The notes under the pieces were generated by a model. That model was not told where the DNA came from, did not search any database, and was given only the letters and a program-made list of their open reading frames with translations. From NCBI GenBank assembly GCA_009773355.1, contig WRPG01000007.1, positions 1-64,000 of the forward strand: 64,000 nt of DNA, given 5' to 3'. The translations under genes were made by a program, and so were the position numbers. Each line of letters begins with the position of its first letter. Position 1 is the stretch's first letter. This DNA comes from Limisphaerales bacterium. Lineage in GTDB: Bacteria; Verrucomicrobiota; Verrucomicrobiia; Limisphaerales; SXTU01. Of the stretch, positions 35,522 to 45,845 are shown in pieces.

Positions 35522-36304
35522 TCAGCGGCCGGTCAGATCGGTGGGCGGGAGCGGCGGCAGTTGGCCCGCGTCCACCTGCTTCTTGGTGGCGGCCCGCTGC
35601 ACCTCCATCGCCACCGTCTGCACGACGGGATCAACCGGTTGCGGCGTTGGCGGCGAAGTCGTGTTCTGCTGCTGGATCGGAACGGTGACGCTGCCGGTGC
35701 GAATCTGCCGCGTCGGGGTGATCTGCAACTGGCCCGGGGCCGGGATGGCGGGCGTGGCAGCGGGCACCGCCTGCGGGGTCGCTGGCGACGGGCGGTTGAA
35801 CTGCGGGGCCATGCTGCCGCCGGGCGTGGGCTGGACCGGATTGAAGCCGGGCATCGGCACGGGAACCCCGGGAGCCGTCATGATCGGCGCGCCGGCGGCG
35901 GCCTTCAGCCCGTCCTTGGCGAAGGACATCGTGCGCTCCTCGCCCGAAACTTTTACCCGCACCGAGCCGTCCTTGAGATTGATGCCGCCGGGGAGAATTT
36001 CGAGGCTCCCCTGCCGCTGGCCCTCGGAGAGGCTGAGATACTCGGGCGTCGGCTTGCCGGGCACCTGGTTCACGAACATCGCACGCGGCGGGTTGAAGAG
36101 CGCGGTGATGCCGCTGAGTTTGTAGTTCGTGGGCGTCTCCGGCGCGGGGTTGGTGGGCGGCGGGGGCGGGGGCGGGGGCGGTTTGAGGCCGAACGGGTTG
36201 CGTTCAAGGATCACCTTGTAATCCCCCAGCGCGTCCGCCCGGACGGCGACGGAGGCGCAGCCGAGCGCGGCAAGGAGGAACCCAGTTTGAATCGCGCGTT
36301 TCAT
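35522..36304 (-). CDS. Exported proline-rich protein, possibly GspC/PulC- or PilP-like
   Basis: A 260-residue protein with a signal peptide (MKRAIQTGFLLAALGCASVAVRA). Directly after cleavage comes DYKVILERNPFGLKPPPP followed by nine prolines in a row. ERNPFGL is reminiscent of the opening of periplasmic secretion-pilus proteins of the GspC/PilP kind. A beta-like segment (KLSGITALFNPPRAMF, then GSVRVKVSGEERTMSF) is followed by a long Pro/Thr/Gln-rich tail. A link to a pilus or type II secretion system is inferred only. It is convergent with mnmA and divergent from the OmpA-like gene. Confidence 0.6.
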   Translation of the reverse strand: MKRAIQTGFLLAALGCASVAVRADALGDYKVILERNPFGLKPPPPPPPPPTNPAPETPTNYKLSGITALFNPPRAMFVNQVPGKPTPEYLSLSEGQRQGSLEILPGGINLKDGSVRVKVSGEERTMSFAKDGLKAAAGAPIMTAPGVPVPMPGFNPVQPTPGGSMAPQFNRPSPATPQAVPAATPAIPAPGQLQITPTRQIRTGSVTVPIQQQNTTSPPTPQPVDPVVQTVAMEVQRAATKKQVDAGQLPPLPPTDLTGR

Positions 36305-36421
36305 GTTCAACCGATGTCTGCCGGCTTCAACACCGGACAGGCTAGCTGGTTGCGCGCGACTGTGCAATACGGCGAAACACTTCCCGCTTGCCGCATCGGA
36401 CGCGTCCAGTAGCTTGCGCCC

Positions 36422-37186
36422 ATGCCGAAGAGCACTTGGATTGTCCCTTCGATCCTCTCCGCGCTGCTGATCCTCGGCGCGCTGGGCTGGCAGGTGCGGC
36501 AGCGCGGATTGGAACTCGCCGCCGCCCAGGCCGCGCTGGAAGAGGCGCGCAAGGCCGCTGAACAGAACGCCGCGCAAGCCGCCGCAACGAAGGCAGACCT
36601 AGAGACAGCGAAGGCAGATCTGACCGAGCTGACCGAGAAGCTCGCCGAGGCCGAGAAGGAGATGGCGACCGCCGCCAAGACCAAGAACACTCTGGAGGAG
36701 GAGATGCGGGCCGCGCTCCAGTCCAAGGACATCACCATCTCGCAGCTTCAGGGCAAACTGACGGTCAACATCCTCGACCATGTGCTCTTCGACTCCGGCG
36801 AGGCGGCGGTCAAGGCGGAGGGGCAGGAAATCCTGCGCCGGCTGGCCGCCGTGCTGGCCGCGCACACGAACCGCGCCATCCACGTCGTCGGCCACACGGA
36901 CAACGTGCCCATCCGCGCCACGGCCCGCAGCCGCTTCCCGAGCAACTGGGAACTCTCCACCGCGCGGGCCACGGCGGCGGTGCGCTTCCTCCACGAGCAG
37001 GCCGGGGTGAATCCCAAGCAGCTCGGCGCGCTGGGCTACGGGGAGTTTCATCCCGTCGCGGACAACGCCACGCCCGAGGGCCGCGCGAAGAACCGGCGCA
37101 TCGCCGTGGTGATTCTGCCGGAGGAACTCGCGGCCACAAAGGCGAAGCCGGCGGAGCAACCCGCGCCGCCGGACGAGGCGAGATAG
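36422..37186 (+). CDS. OmpA/MotB-type peptidoglycan-binding protein
   Basis: A 254-residue protein. It has an N-terminal membrane anchor (about 5-22), a coiled coil rich in Ala/Glu/Lys (about 28-105), and a C-terminal OmpA domain (about 118-235). The domain carries LFDSGEAAVKAEG, HVVGHTDNVPI, SNWELSTARA and GYGEFHPVADNATPEGRAKNRR, which includes the Asp and Arg that bind diaminopimelate. It should tether the membrane to peptidoglycan. No MotA-like partner is nearby, so a flagellar role is unlikely. Confidence 0.88.
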   Translation: MPKSTWIVPSILSALLILGALGWQVRQRGLELAAAQAALEEARKAAEQNAAQAAATKADLETAKADLTELTEKLAEAEKEMATAAKTKNTLEEEMRAALQSKDITISQLQGKLTVNILDHVLFDSGEAAVKAEGQEILRRLAAVLAAHTNRAIHVVGHTDNVPIRATARSRFPSNWELSTARATAAVRFLHEQAGVNPKQLGALGYGEFHPVADNATPEGRAKNRRIAVVILPEELAATKAKPAEQPAPPDEAR

Positions 37187-37207
37187 AAAGGTCATGCGTC
37201 GGATATC

Positions 37208-37606
37208 GTGAACCGCGCTCGAACATTTGTTGGCCTTTGCTGCACGATTCTCTTGGTCGTCGCGCTCGCTGGATGCACTTCGCCCGAGGACTATGCGGCC
37301 GAGCGACGCCAGCGGCTTTTGACTATTTACCCACCTGGCAAAACCACGCGAGCTGATGTTGGGAATCGGTGGGGTGTCCGCCCCGAGTTCTCTGAAGCGC
37401 GACCAACTTCAGGCTGGGGAGCATTCGCACAGCCGTTCATCCGAGATCGAGCGATAAGGAGCGAGCTGCGCATCGGACAGCGCGTGTTCCGCTGCGAGCG
37501 ATACCTCGGTCCGGACGGAATCTCCGGTGGTTTGTGCTCCGTATGGTTCTACTTCGATGATCGTGACTATGTCGTGGACGTCGAGTGGCAGTGGCACACG
37601 GATTAA
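37208..37606 (+). CDS. Lipoprotein of unknown function
   Basis: A 132-residue protein from GTG 37208. The lipobox is VVALAGC at about 17-23. The mature part (TIYPPGKTTRADVGNRWG) resembles SmpA/OmlA-like small lipoproteins, which often begin with a Gly-Lys-Thr-rich turn of this kind, but the rest is not clear enough to name. It has four cysteines and an aromatic-rich end (FYFDDRDYVVDVEWQW). Codon use is less GC-biased than its neighbours, which could mean recent acquisition. It converges with the glutamate dehydrogenase gene, with one base between the stops. Confidence 0.7.
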   Translation: MNRARTFVGLCCTILLVVALAGCTSPEDYAAERRQRLLTIYPPGKTTRADVGNRWGVRPEFSEARPTSGWGAFAQPFIRDRAIRSELRIGQRVFRCERYLGPDGISGGLCSVWFYFDDRDYVVDVEWQWHTD

Positions 37607-37607
37607 A

Positions 37608-38864
37608 TCACGGAAACAACCCGCGCAGCTTCTTTGCCTCCCGGACGCGGGCGACGCCCAGCGACAGCGCGGCCATGCGCATGGAGATGCTTTGCTTCCG
37701 GCTCAGGTGCAGCGTCTGCGTGAAGGCGCTTTCCAGCAGGCGGAAGAGCTTGTCGGTGATCTCGGTCTCGCTCCAGAAGAAGCTCTGCAAGTCCTGCACC
37801 CACTCGAAGTAGCTCACCACCACGCCGCCCGCGTTGCAGAGCACATCCGGGATGACGAAAATGTCCGGGCGCTGGTCGAGCACGAGGTCCGCCTCCGGCG
37901 TGGTCGGGCCGTTGGCACCCTCGGCGATGATCCGGCACTTGATCTGGTTCACGTTGGCGGCGGTGATCTGGCGCTCCATCGCGGCGGGCACGAGGATGTC
38001 GCAGGGCGTGATGAGGAGCTGTTCGTTCGTGAGGTTGTCGCCTTCCGGGAAGTGCGCGACGGACTTGGTGCGCGCGACGTGCTCCTGCAATTTGCCGAGG
38101 TCCAGCCCGCGCGGGTTGAACGTCCCGCCGAACGCGTCGCTGACCGCGATGATCTTCACGCCGTAGCGGGCGAGCGAGAACGCAGCGACGGACCCGACGT
38201 TGCCGAAGCCCTGCACGACGGCGGTGGCCTGGTTCGCGTTCAGGCCGATGGTGTCCATCGCGCGGTTGGCGAGGTAGCTGACGCCGCGACCGGTGGCTTC
38301 GCGGCGACCCAGCGAGCCGCCGATGGCCACGGGCTTGCCGGTGACGACAGCGGGCGTGGCGTGGCCGGCGTGGACGGAATAGGTGTCCATCATCCACGCC
38401 ATGACCTGCTCGTTGGTGCCGAGGTCAGGCGCGGGAATGTCAATCTGCGGCCCGATGAACGAGACGAGTTCCTGCGTGAAGCGCCGCGTGAGCCGCTCCA
38501 ACTCCCCGACGGACATCTGGGACGGATCGCAAGCCACGCCGCCCTTCGCGCCGCCGTAGGGCAGGTTCATCAGCGCGCACTTCCAGCTCATCCACATCGC
38601 CAGCGCGGCGACTTCGCCGACGGTCACGTCCGGGTGATAGCGCATCCCGCCCTTCGTCGGGCCAAGCGCGAGGTGATGCTGCACGCGGTAGCCGGCGAAG
38701 ACCTCGACCTTGCCGTCGTCGCGCCGCACGGGCACGGCGACGGTGAGCGCGCGCTTGGGATACTTCAGCCGGTCACGATCGTTGGCGGGGATGTCCAGCC
38801 GGTCTGCCACGAGATCGAACTGCTGGCAGGCCATGTGGAAGGTGGGGTGGTCATAGACGTGCAT
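37608..38864 (-). CDS. gdhA: Glu/Leu/Phe/Val dehydrogenase (probably glutamate dehydrogenase)
   Basis: A 418-residue protein from ATG 38864; TTG 38900 would add 12 residues of no character. The dimerisation-domain active site reads KGGMRYHPDVTVGEVAALA then LPYGGAKGGVACDP with the catalytic lysine, and the Rossmann domain has VVQGFGNVGSVAA. It catalyses reversible oxidative deamination of glutamate to 2-oxoglutarate, linking nitrogen and carbon metabolism. Substrate is inferred from the overall length and K/T pattern; leucine dehydrogenases are shorter. It is downstream of the PVC dehydrogenase gene, separated by a 7-nt-periodic inverted repeat. Confidence 0.88.
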   Translation of the reverse strand: MHVYDHPTFHMACQQFDLVADRLDIPANDRDRLKYPKRALTVAVPVRRDDGKVEVFAGYRVQHHLALGPTKGGMRYHPDVTVGEVAALAMWMSWKCALMNLPYGGAKGGVACDPSQMSVGELERLTRRFTQELVSFIGPQIDIPAPDLGTNEQVMAWMMDTYSVHAGHATPAVVTGKPVAIGGSLGRREATGRGVSYLANRAMDTIGLNANQATAVVQGFGNVGSVAAFSLARYGVKIIAVSDAFGGTFNPRGLDLGKLQEHVARTKSVAHFPEGDNLTNEQLLITPCDILVPAAMERQITAANVNQIKCRIIAEGANGPTTPEADLVLDQRPDIFVIPDVLCNAGGVVVSYFEWVQDLQSFFWSETEITDKLFRLLESAFTQTLHLSRKQSISMRMAALSLGVARVREAKKLRGLFP

Positions 38865-38905
38865 GGCGGGAGGTTGAGCGCGGCCCGATGGAAGTGGCAA
38901 GCGGA

Positions 38906-38986
38906 GTAATCAGTATTCAGTGTCCAGCAATCAGTGCGGGCGGAACCGGCCCACACTGAAAACTGAATACTAATTGCTGAACACTC
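38906..38986. repeat. Inverted repeat of degenerate 7-nt units (GTATTCA)
   Basis: The left arm (38906-38936) reads as GTAATCA, GTATTCA, GTGTCCA, GCAATCA and GTG. The right arm (38953-38986), when reverse complemented, reads GTGTTCA, GCAATTA, GTATTCA, GTTTTCA and GTG. So both arms are tandem heptamers of one consensus in opposite orientation. It lies 42 bp upstream of the gdhA start in the gap behind the PVC dehydrogenase gene. Confidence 0.82.
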
Positions 38987-38996
38987 TCGGCGGTCC

Positions 38997-41900
38997 TCAC
39001 TTCGGCGCGGGCGCGGTCAGGACGAACTCCAGCAAGTCAGCCATCCCCTGCGCGGTCAGGCCGGCGGTGAGGTTCTCGGGCATGAGCGACTGGCCGGAAC
39101 TTTTCATGCCCTTCACCTTGGCGCGCGGGACCGTGAGGTTCTGGCCGCTGGCCATGCGGAGCGTCACGTCGCTGGGGGTCTCGTTGCCGATCAGGGCGGT
39201 GTAGCTCTCGCCGTCCTTGGTGTCCACCTGGAAGGCGATGAACTGCGGCGCGATCTCGGCGTTTGGCTCGATGATGCTGCTCAGGAGCTTCTCCTTGCCC
39301 GCCGTCTTCACGGTGACGAAGTCCGGCCCGAGCGCGAAGCCATCCGTGCCCGCGCGATGGCACGAGGCGCAGCGCTCCAGGAACACGGCCTTGCCGCGCG
39401 CCGCGTCGCCACGCAAATCGAGCGCGGGCTGGAACGACTTCAGCACGTCCGCCGGCTTGGGCGCGGGCGGGAAAACCTTGGCGGCGAGCGCGGCGACGGA
39501 CTTGTCCTTGCTCGCCTGCAAGGCCTTCACGGATGCCGCCGGCAGCTCCGCCGGCTTCACGCTGCCGGACTCGACAGCTTTCAAGAGGACGAGCGCGCGG
39601 TCTGGCCGCGTGATGAGCGCCGCGAGCGCGTCGCCACGGGCGCGGGGCGAGAAGCCGGCCCAGCGCTTGACGAACTCCGAGCCGACCTCCGGGGCGGGGA
39701 AGCGGGCCAGCGACGCGATGGCCGCGAGTTTGAGCGGCTCCGCCGACGCGTCGAGCAACGGCACGAGCTTCGCCCCCGACTCGGCGTAGCTGGTGAGCGC
39801 GAGCAACTGCGCGGCCTGCACGCGGGCGGTTTCGGCGGCCTTCTCGTCGCCGATGGTTTGGGCGGCGTTCGCGAAGACGCCCTTGAGATGGCTCAACTTG
39901 TCGAGCGCCGCGAGCGTCGTGCCGGCGCGGGCGGCCCCGTCGCCCAGCGCGCGGACGATGGTGGCGACCGGCGCGCGGGAGTCGGGCTTGGCGGCGAACT
40001 CCAGCACGGCGCGGGCCTCGGCATAGCTGTTCCGCGCGCCGATCAGCTCGACGAGCTTGCGGAGGAATTCCTCGTTGCCGGGCGTCGAGCGGAACCGCAA
40101 GTCATGGGCGAGCGCAGTGAACACCTCCCCCGCGCCGTCCGTGAGGGAACTCAGCACGGCGGCCTGCACCCATTGGCTCTCCACGTCGCGGCGGATGATG
40201 TCGGCCAGCGCCTTCGGGCGCGCGGCACTGCGCACGTCGCCGAGCGTGAAGGCGAGCTGGTAGCGCACACGCGGCGAGAGGTCGCCGGTCATGCTGAGGA
40301 GCTTTTCAGCGACGCCCCCGCTGCCGCGCCCGCCAGAAACGACCGTCTCGCTCAACTTGATCGCGTGCTCGCGCACCCGCTCGTCGCTGTCGGCGAGGCC
40401 GGCGAGCAGGTGCTTCGGGTCGAGTGCCAGCAGGCCCTGCAACGCGTAGAGCGAATGCATCCGGCCGTGCGCGGAGCGGGATCTGCCGAGAAGCGTCTCC
40501 AACTCGGGCACCGCCCGGCGGTCCTGCCGCTCGTAGAGCAGGCGCGCGGCGGTGTCGCGCGTCCAGCCGTTCGGGCTGTCGAGGTTGGCGACGAGCTGCG
40601 CGGTGGTGGCGGTGCCCAGCTTGGGGAGCCGGGGCTGCTGGAAGTTCTCCGGCACGACGCGCCAGATGCGGCCCCGGTTGTTGCCGCTGTTCAGGTCAAT
40701 GTGCTTCTTGATGGCCTCCGGGATGGACCAGGGATGCTCGATGACCTCGCGATACATGTCCGCGATGTAGAGGCAGCCGTCCGGCGCGTTTTGGAAATGC
40801 ACCGGGCGGAACCAGGTGTCGCGCGAGGCGAGGAACTCGATGCCCTGCTCGTCCGCCGGACGCCTGCCGGTGAGCGCGACGCCGTTGGGCGAAAGCACTT
40901 TCCGGTGGACCAAATTGCCACCCGCGTCGCCGATGAAGGCGTTGTCCACGAACTCCGGCCCGTAGGCGTGGCCGCGATAGATCGTCGCGCCGGTCGCGCC
41001 GGTGAAGTAGCCGGAGACGCGTCCGCCGCCCTCGACCGCGCCGGGCACCACGCCGCTGATGCGCCAGCGGGTGCGGACGATGCGCCACGGCTCGTCCGGG
41101 CTGAGGCGGAAGACCTCCGCCGCCGGGCCGTCCGCCGCGATGCTGATGCGCGGGCTGGGCATGGGGAACGCCGGGTTCCGCGCGGCGTAGCGCAGGTCGA
41201 AGAGCAGCATCTGCAAGTGGTCGCTGTTGCTGCACACAAACTTGCGCCCGAAGCTGTCGAACGAAAGCCCGTATTGCCCGCCGCCGGCCTCCGTCTGCAT
41301 CCGCAGGCTGCGCGGGTCGAAGTTGAAGTCGCGACCGCGCAGGTCGAGCGCAGGGCCGCCATTGGTGGCGGTGGGCTTCACGTCATTGCCACCAATCGGG
41401 CCGGTCGCGCCGTGGATGCGGTTGTCGAGGCCCCAGTTGAACGAGTTGATGAGCGCCTGCACGTTGAGCCGCGAGGCCCCGCTGCCGAAGCCGGTGAAGA
41501 CGACCTTGCGCTCGTCCGCCTTGCCGTCGCCGGTGGTGTCCTTGAGCCAGAGGATGTCGGGCGTCGCGCCCACGAAGATGCCGCCACCGTAGCAGATGAC
41601 CGCTGTGGGCCACGGCAGGTTGTCGGCGAAGACGGTGGACTTGTCGAACTTGCCGTCGCCATCGGTGTCCTCCAGCAGGCGGATGCGCCCGGCGTGCGGG
41701 GTCTCGTCGCGGCGCTCGGAGTAATCAATCATCTCGACGACGTAGAGGCGGCTGTTCTCGTCGAAGGCCATCGTGACCGGGCTGTTGACGAGCGGCTCGG
41801 CGGCGACGAGTTCGAGGCGGAAGCCCTTTTTGACCTGGAACGTCTCGACGGCCTTCGCCGGCTCGGCCGCCGGGAAGCGCGGCATGTCCTTCGCCGTCAC

Positions 41901-42044
41901 CTCCGGCGGCGTGCCGGTCTTGCCGTAGGCCTCGGAGTAGGTGACGCGCGTCTTGGGCGCGGGCTGGGCGGGGGCCGGGAGGCTGGCAAAAGCCAGGAGC
42001 GCCGCACCGGTGAGCAGCAGGCGAGATGGATGAAACCGAGACAT
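38997..42044 (-). CDS. PVC-type haem-binding dehydrogenase
   Basis: A 1015-residue exported protein with a signal peptide ([20 protein letters not shown]). Residues about 60-480 form a membrane-bound-dehydrogenase beta-propeller ([52 protein letters not shown]). HEAT-like helical repeats follow (about 490-860). The C-terminal cytochrome c domain carries the haem motif CASCH (C892 to H896) and a distant Met ligand candidate. This architecture is largely confined to PVC bacteria, where the proteins are thought to oxidise sugars or alcohols in the periplasm; substrate unknown. Length is normal. Confidence 0.9.
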   Translation of the reverse strand: MSRFHPSRLLLTGAALLAFASLPAPAQPAPKTRVTYSEAYGKTGTPPEVTAKDMPRFPAAEPAKAVETFQVKKGFRLELVAAEPLVNSPVTMAFDENSRLYVVEMIDYSERRDETPHAGRIRLLEDTDGDGKFDKSTVFADNLPWPTAVICYGGGIFVGATPDILWLKDTTGDGKADERKVVFTGFGSGASRLNVQALINSFNWGLDNRIHGATGPIGGNDVKPTATNGGPALDLRGRDFNFDPRSLRMQTEAGGGQYGLSFDSFGRKFVCSNSDHLQMLLFDLRYAARNPAFPMPSPRISIAADGPAAEVFRLSPDEPWRIVRTRWRISGVVPGAVEGGGRVSGYFTGATGATIYRGHAYGPEFVDNAFIGDAGGNLVHRKVLSPNGVALTGRRPADEQGIEFLASRDTWFRPVHFQNAPDGCLYIADMYREVIEHPWSIPEAIKKHIDLNSGNNRGRIWRVVPENFQQPRLPKLGTATTAQLVANLDSPNGWTRDTAARLLYERQDRRAVPELETLLGRSRSAHGRMHSLYALQGLLALDPKHLLAGLADSDERVREHAIKLSETVVSGGRGSGGVAEKLLSMTGDLSPRVRYQLAFTLGDVRSAARPKALADIIRRDVESQWVQAAVLSSLTDGAGEVFTALAHDLRFRSTPGNEEFLRKLVELIGARNSYAEARAVLEFAAKPDSRAPVATIVRALGDGAARAGTTLAALDKLSHLKGVFANAAQTIGDEKAAETARVQAAQLLALTSYAESGAKLVPLLDASAEPLKLAAIASLARFPAPEVGSEFVKRWAGFSPRARGDALAALITRPDRALVLLKAVESGSVKPAELPAASVKALQASKDKSVAALAAKVFPPAPKPADVLKSFQPALDLRGDAARGKAVFLERCASCHRAGTDGFALGPDFVTVKTAGKEKLLSSIIEPNAEIAPQFIAFQVDTKDGESYTALIGNETPSDVTLRMASGQNLTVPRAKVKGMKSSGQSLMPENLTAGLTAQGMADLLEFVLTAPAPK

Positions 42045-42179
42045 GGGACGAAAGTGCGTAATTTCTGGACGGCAGGGAAGTGGGAAAATGCCGACCGCGC
42101 AGGGAAGCCGGCCTCGACACGAGCCGGGAGGTGTGATTCATTCGATGCCAGTCACCAATTGCAATTGGGCAGCAAACAC

Positions 42180-42968
<789 letters not shown>

Positions 42969-42980
42969 CCACTGCTGACG

Positions 42981-43268
42981 ATGCGTCTCTTGCCCTTGGC
43001 ACTCCTCTGCGCCGCCGCATTGGTCGCTTGCAAAAAGAAAGCGGCCCCGCCCGCAATTCAGACTCCTTCCGAGACAACGGTCAGCGCGAAGGAGCCGACC
43101 CTCACGGAACTGAACGACGCGCTACAGGCCTGGTTCACCTCCCGAGGACAGGCTCCCGCCAGCTTCGAGGAACTGGCGAAGGCAAAGTTCATCTCCAAGG
43201 TGCCGACTCCGCCGCCCGGCCGGCAGTATGTCATCGACAAAGAAAACCTGCGGGTGCTGCTGAAGTAA
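42981..43268 (+). CDS. Small lipoprotein following the pseudopilin
   Basis: A 95-residue protein with a lipobox LVAC at about 14-17, then KKKAAPP. The mature part (LTELNDALQAWFTSRGQAPASFEEL, PTPPPGRQYVIDKENLRVLL) resembles the small companions of pseudopilin genes that read TLNDLVxAGYLxxxPxxPxGKxYxID. Their role is not known. The 12-bp spacing suggests co-transcription with the pseudopilin gene. Confidence 0.75.
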   Translation: MRLLPLALLCAAALVACKKKAAPPAIQTPSETTVSAKEPTLTELNDALQAWFTSRGQAPASFEELAKAKFISKVPTPPPGRQYVIDKENLRVLLK

Positions 43269-43290
43269 GTCCCCGCCGTCGAGCCAGCCT

Positions 43291-43881
43291 TCAATTCCGC
43301 ATGGAGCGGACGAAAGTGTCCAGGTCGTCGTTCTCCCGGCCGCGGAGTTTCGCCTTCCCGCGCATGGAACCGACGATCCGGCTCCACTCCTCGCCGGCGT
43401 AGGTGGCGGGGTCGTATTGGCGGTGGCAGTCCGTGCAGACTCCGCCGATGATGGCACGGCCGTTCTTGACTTGCGCGGCGGTCAGGCCGTTCTGGAACTT
43501 GCCGACGACAGGCACGACAGTCTTGGGCGGGTCGAGTTCCACTTTCGCGCCCAGCCTGGCGGGCGTTGAACCGGCGCTGCCGGCGGCGCTCGGCAAGGAC
43601 GCGGCTGGCCTGCCATCCCTGGTCCCGCCTTTCTTCTTCACCCACATCCCGGCCGCCGCCAACACCACGACCGCGACCACACACGCGATGACCGTCCCGA
43701 TGACCAGCCTCGCCTTGCCGCCGCCGACCACGACCACGTCCGCGTCGTCACCGTCGCCGTCGAGCTTGAGCGGCGTCTCGCGCTGGCAGTGCGGGCAGGG
43801 AGCGTTCGCACCGACGGCCTCGGCGGGATACTCGATGCGGCCACCGCAGTGCTCGCAGTTGCATTTCAGGAAGCCGGGCAT
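43291..43881 (-). CDS. Membrane protein with zinc ribbon and cytochrome c-like CxxCH
   Basis: A 196-residue protein. An N-terminal zinc ribbon (CEHCGGRIEYPAEA, then CPHCQRETPL) is followed by one membrane helix (about 58-80). The C-terminal half holds CTDCH near residue 149 and a following helix (YAGEEWSRIVGSM), matching small cytochrome c-like domains with covalent haem. The zinc ribbon should be cytosolic and the haem domain periplasmic. The combination is uncommon: a zinc ribbon of the zinc-ribbon/MJ0042 kind is normally followed by unrelated domains. Haem attachment is inferred from CxxCH only. The gene stands between two repeat-bearing gaps. Confidence 0.75.
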   Translation of the reverse strand: MPGFLKCNCEHCGGRIEYPAEAVGANAPCPHCQRETPLKLDGDGDDADVVVVGGGKARLVIGTVIACVVAVVVLAAAGMWVKKKGGTRDGRPAASLPSAAGSAGSTPARLGAKVELDPPKTVVPVVGKFQNGLTAAQVKNGRAIIGGVCTDCHRQYDPATYAGEEWSRIVGSMRGKAKLRGRENDDLDTFVRSMRN

Positions 43882-43890
43882 TTGGTTGAG

Positions 43891-43989
43891 GGATTAGGAG
43901 CAGGATCAGGATTAGGAGCAAGAGGAGAAAATCCACACCGTCAGGAGCCGTCCGCTCCTGCTCGTGATCCGGATCTTAATCCTGCTCCT
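43891..43989. repeat. Inverted repeat of 6-nt units (GGATTA/GGAGCA)
   Basis: The left arm (43891-43930) runs GGATTA, GGAGCA, GGATCA, GGATTA, GGAGCA, AGAGGA. The right arm (43953-43989) is the approximate complement (GCTCCTGCTC and TTAATCCTGCTCCTC). It fills the 117-bp gap between the zinc-ribbon gene and the SUMF1-like gene, both on the minus strand. Confidence 0.75.
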
Positions 43990-43998
43990 CATGCGCGT

Positions 43999-44790
43999 TC
44001 ACTTCTCCCCGTCCGGCTCCAGCACGCAGCGAAAGCCGTAGAGCGTGCTGCGGCCGGTGGGCAACGCCATGTGCCGGCAGCCGTTTTGCAGGCTGGTCGA
44101 GTCCCAGAAGACCCACGACGCGCCGCGCAGCACCTTGAACTTCCTGCCGCCGCCGTCGTTGTTCAGCTCCTTGTTCTCCTGGCGGATTTTGTTGTCGTTC
44201 ATCGTCTTCACATACCAGTCGTTGACCCATTCGAAGACGTTGCCGCCGAGGTCGTGCAAACCCAGTTCATTCGCGGGCCGGGTGCCGACGGGACCGGTGT
44301 TGTCGCCTTCCGCCGGCTTGTAGCCGGGCAACTTGGGCCAGTCCGCCATCTTCGGCCAGCTCTCGCCCCAGACGTATTTGCCCTTGCCCACGGCCAGGCT
44401 CCACTCGGCGTCGGTGGGCAGGCGGTAGCGGTCCTTCCTGCCCAGCGCGCCGCTCTTGCGCTCCTTCTCCGTGAGCCAGCGGCAATACGCGGCGGCCTCC
44501 TCCCAGGTCACGCCGCCGATGGGGTAATTGGTCTTGCCGGCATAGCCCAGCGCGGCCCAGTCGTTCTTCGCGAAAGAATCCGCGAACGGCACGTAGTCCG
44601 CCACGCGCGTCTCGAAGACGCTCATGAGGACGGGCGTGCCCGGAAGGGGAACGAACTTCATCCCGAGGCTGTTGGCGTAGGGCTGCTGCTTCGTGGCGCT
44701 GAATTTCCCCTGGGCGAACGCGCCGGGCACGACGAGCAATGCCGCGAGCACGGCACAACGCAGGCGCAGGGAAGTTCGGCGCAAGTTCAC
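43999..44790 (-). CDS. SUMF1/FGE-like exported protein
   Basis: A 263-residue protein from GTG 44790, chosen because [20 protein letters not shown] opens a signal peptide (cleavage near AFAQ). The formylglycine-generating-enzyme-type fold is clear: [71 protein letters not shown], then VLRGASW and YGFRCV at the end. Proteins of this type in PVC bacteria are usually not sulfatase activators but exported C-type-lectin-like proteins of unknown ligand, and no sulfatase is adjacent. Start choice is moderately certain. Confidence 0.85.
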   Translation of the reverse strand: MNLRRTSLRLRCAVLAALLVVPGAFAQGKFSATKQQPYANSLGMKFVPLPGTPVLMSVFETRVADYVPFADSFAKNDWAALGYAGKTNYPIGGVTWEEAAAYCRWLTEKERKSGALGRKDRYRLPTDAEWSLAVGKGKYVWGESWPKMADWPKLPGYKPAEGDNTGPVGTRPANELGLHDLGGNVFEWVNDWYVKTMNDNKIRQENKELNNDGGGRKFKVLRGASWVFWDSTSLQNGCRHMALPTGRSTLYGFRCVLEPDGEK

Positions 44791-44839
44791 GGGCCGATTA
44801 GTTCGCCGGAAACGATGCTGATGGCGAGCCAAAATCCGT

Positions 44840-44913
44840 GGAGCGCGGACGCCCACGTCCGCAATCCGCACCCGGCCATAGAATCTTACTGCGGACGTGG
44901 GCGTCCGCGCTCC
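44840..44913. repeat. Perfect inverted repeat, 24-bp arms (GGAGCGC type)
   Basis: Left arm 44840-44863 (begins GGAGCGCGGACGCCCACG) and right arm 44890-44913 (ends CGTGGGCGTCCGCGCTCC) are exact reverse complements around a 26-nt loop. It lies between the Nif3-like and SUMF1-like genes. It shares the GGAGCGC terminus with 27675-27740, and a half copy is at 214-228. Confidence 0.9.
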
Positions 44914-44926
44914 AGCACCGTCAGTT

Positions 44927-45688
44927 TCACAAACCGGTCGGGTGGTCGAGGAACGTCCACGGCACACGGAACTTGGTGGAGAGGTGAGTCGCCAGCGCCT
45001 TCACCCCGAAGGTCTCGGTCGCGTAGTGGCCGCCGTGGAGGACGTTCAGGCCCAGTTCCTCGGCGAGCGCAAAGGTCCAGTGCGGCCCCTCGCCGGTGAT
45101 GAACGTGTCCACGCCTTCCGCCGCCGCTTTCTTCAACTCCGCCCCCGCCCCGCCCGTCACGATGCCGATGCGGTGGCACTCCCCTGCCCCGCCGGGCAGC
45201 AGTTTCGGCGCGACGCCGGCGGCGAGCGCCAGCCGTTTCGCCAGTTCGTCGCGAGAAATCTTCGTCGCGGTCTGAAGGCCAATGTGCGCCCCTTTCTCGA
45301 AGAAGAACGGTTTGAGTTTCTTGAAGCCCAGCGCGGCGGCGAGTTGCGCGTTGTTGCCCAGCTTCGGATGCAGGTCCAGCGGCAGGTGCGAGCTGTAGAT
45401 GGCGAGATTGTTCTCGATGAGCAGGCGCTGAAGCTCGCGGCGCTTGCCCGTCCACGGCACGGTGTCGCTCCAGAACAGGCCGTGATGGACAACGAGCAAG
45501 TCCGCCTTCGCCGCGATGGCGAGCTTCACCGTGGCGAGGCTCGCGTCCACCGCCGCCGCGATGCGCGTGACGCGGCCGTCGTTCTCGACTTGCAGGCCGT
45601 TGTGCGCGCGGTCCCAGTCGTTGACCTCGGCGGTGCGGAGGAGCTTGTCGCAGTGGCGGACGACGTCGGCGAGTGAGGCGGTTGCCAT
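44927..45688 (-). CDS. Nif3-like dinuclear metal centre protein (DUF34)
   Basis: A 253-residue protein from ATG 45688. Family motifs are present: [22 protein letters not shown] with the paired metal-binding histidines, [16 protein letters not shown], and [27 protein letters not shown] near the C-terminus. The Nif3/YbgI family is universal and binds two metals; roles proposed include GTP cyclohydrolase-like or NAD-repair activity, none settled. No insert domain is present, so this is the short form. It is divergent from a small receiver-like gene, with a heptamer repeat between. Confidence 0.87.
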   Translation of the reverse strand: MATASLADVVRHCDKLLRTAEVNDWDRAHNGLQVENDGRVTRIAAAVDASLATVKLAIAAKADLLVVHHGLFWSDTVPWTGKRRELQRLLIENNLAIYSSHLPLDLHPKLGNNAQLAAALGFKKLKPFFFEKGAHIGLQTATKISRDELAKRLALAAGVAPKLLPGGAGECHRIGIVTGGAGAELKKAAAEGVDTFITGEGPHWTFALAEELGLNVLHGGHYATETFGVKALATHLSTKFRVPWTFLDHPTGL

Positions 45689-45717
45689 GTGGGGAGGGGA
45701 GCACAAATTGGCTGCCC

Positions 45718-45794
45718 ACGTAAAACGTAATGCGTAATGCGTAAGCAGGTGTCCGAACGCCTGTCTCGTTACGTTTTACGCATTACGCATTACG
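45718..45794. repeat. Inverted repeat of 7-nt units (GCGTAAT)
   Basis: The left arm (45718-45744) reads ACGTAAA, ACGTAAT, GCGTAAT, GCGTAA. The right arm (45769-45794) reads TTACG, TTTTACG, CATTACG, CATTACG, the same heptamers in opposite order and strand. It lies in the divergent gap between the Nif3-like gene and the receiver-like gene. Confidence 0.88.
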
Positions 45795-45845
45795 CCCCGC
45801 TCAATTGGCTTTTCAAATCCGCGTCCGCTCCCCACTCTCGCCGCC

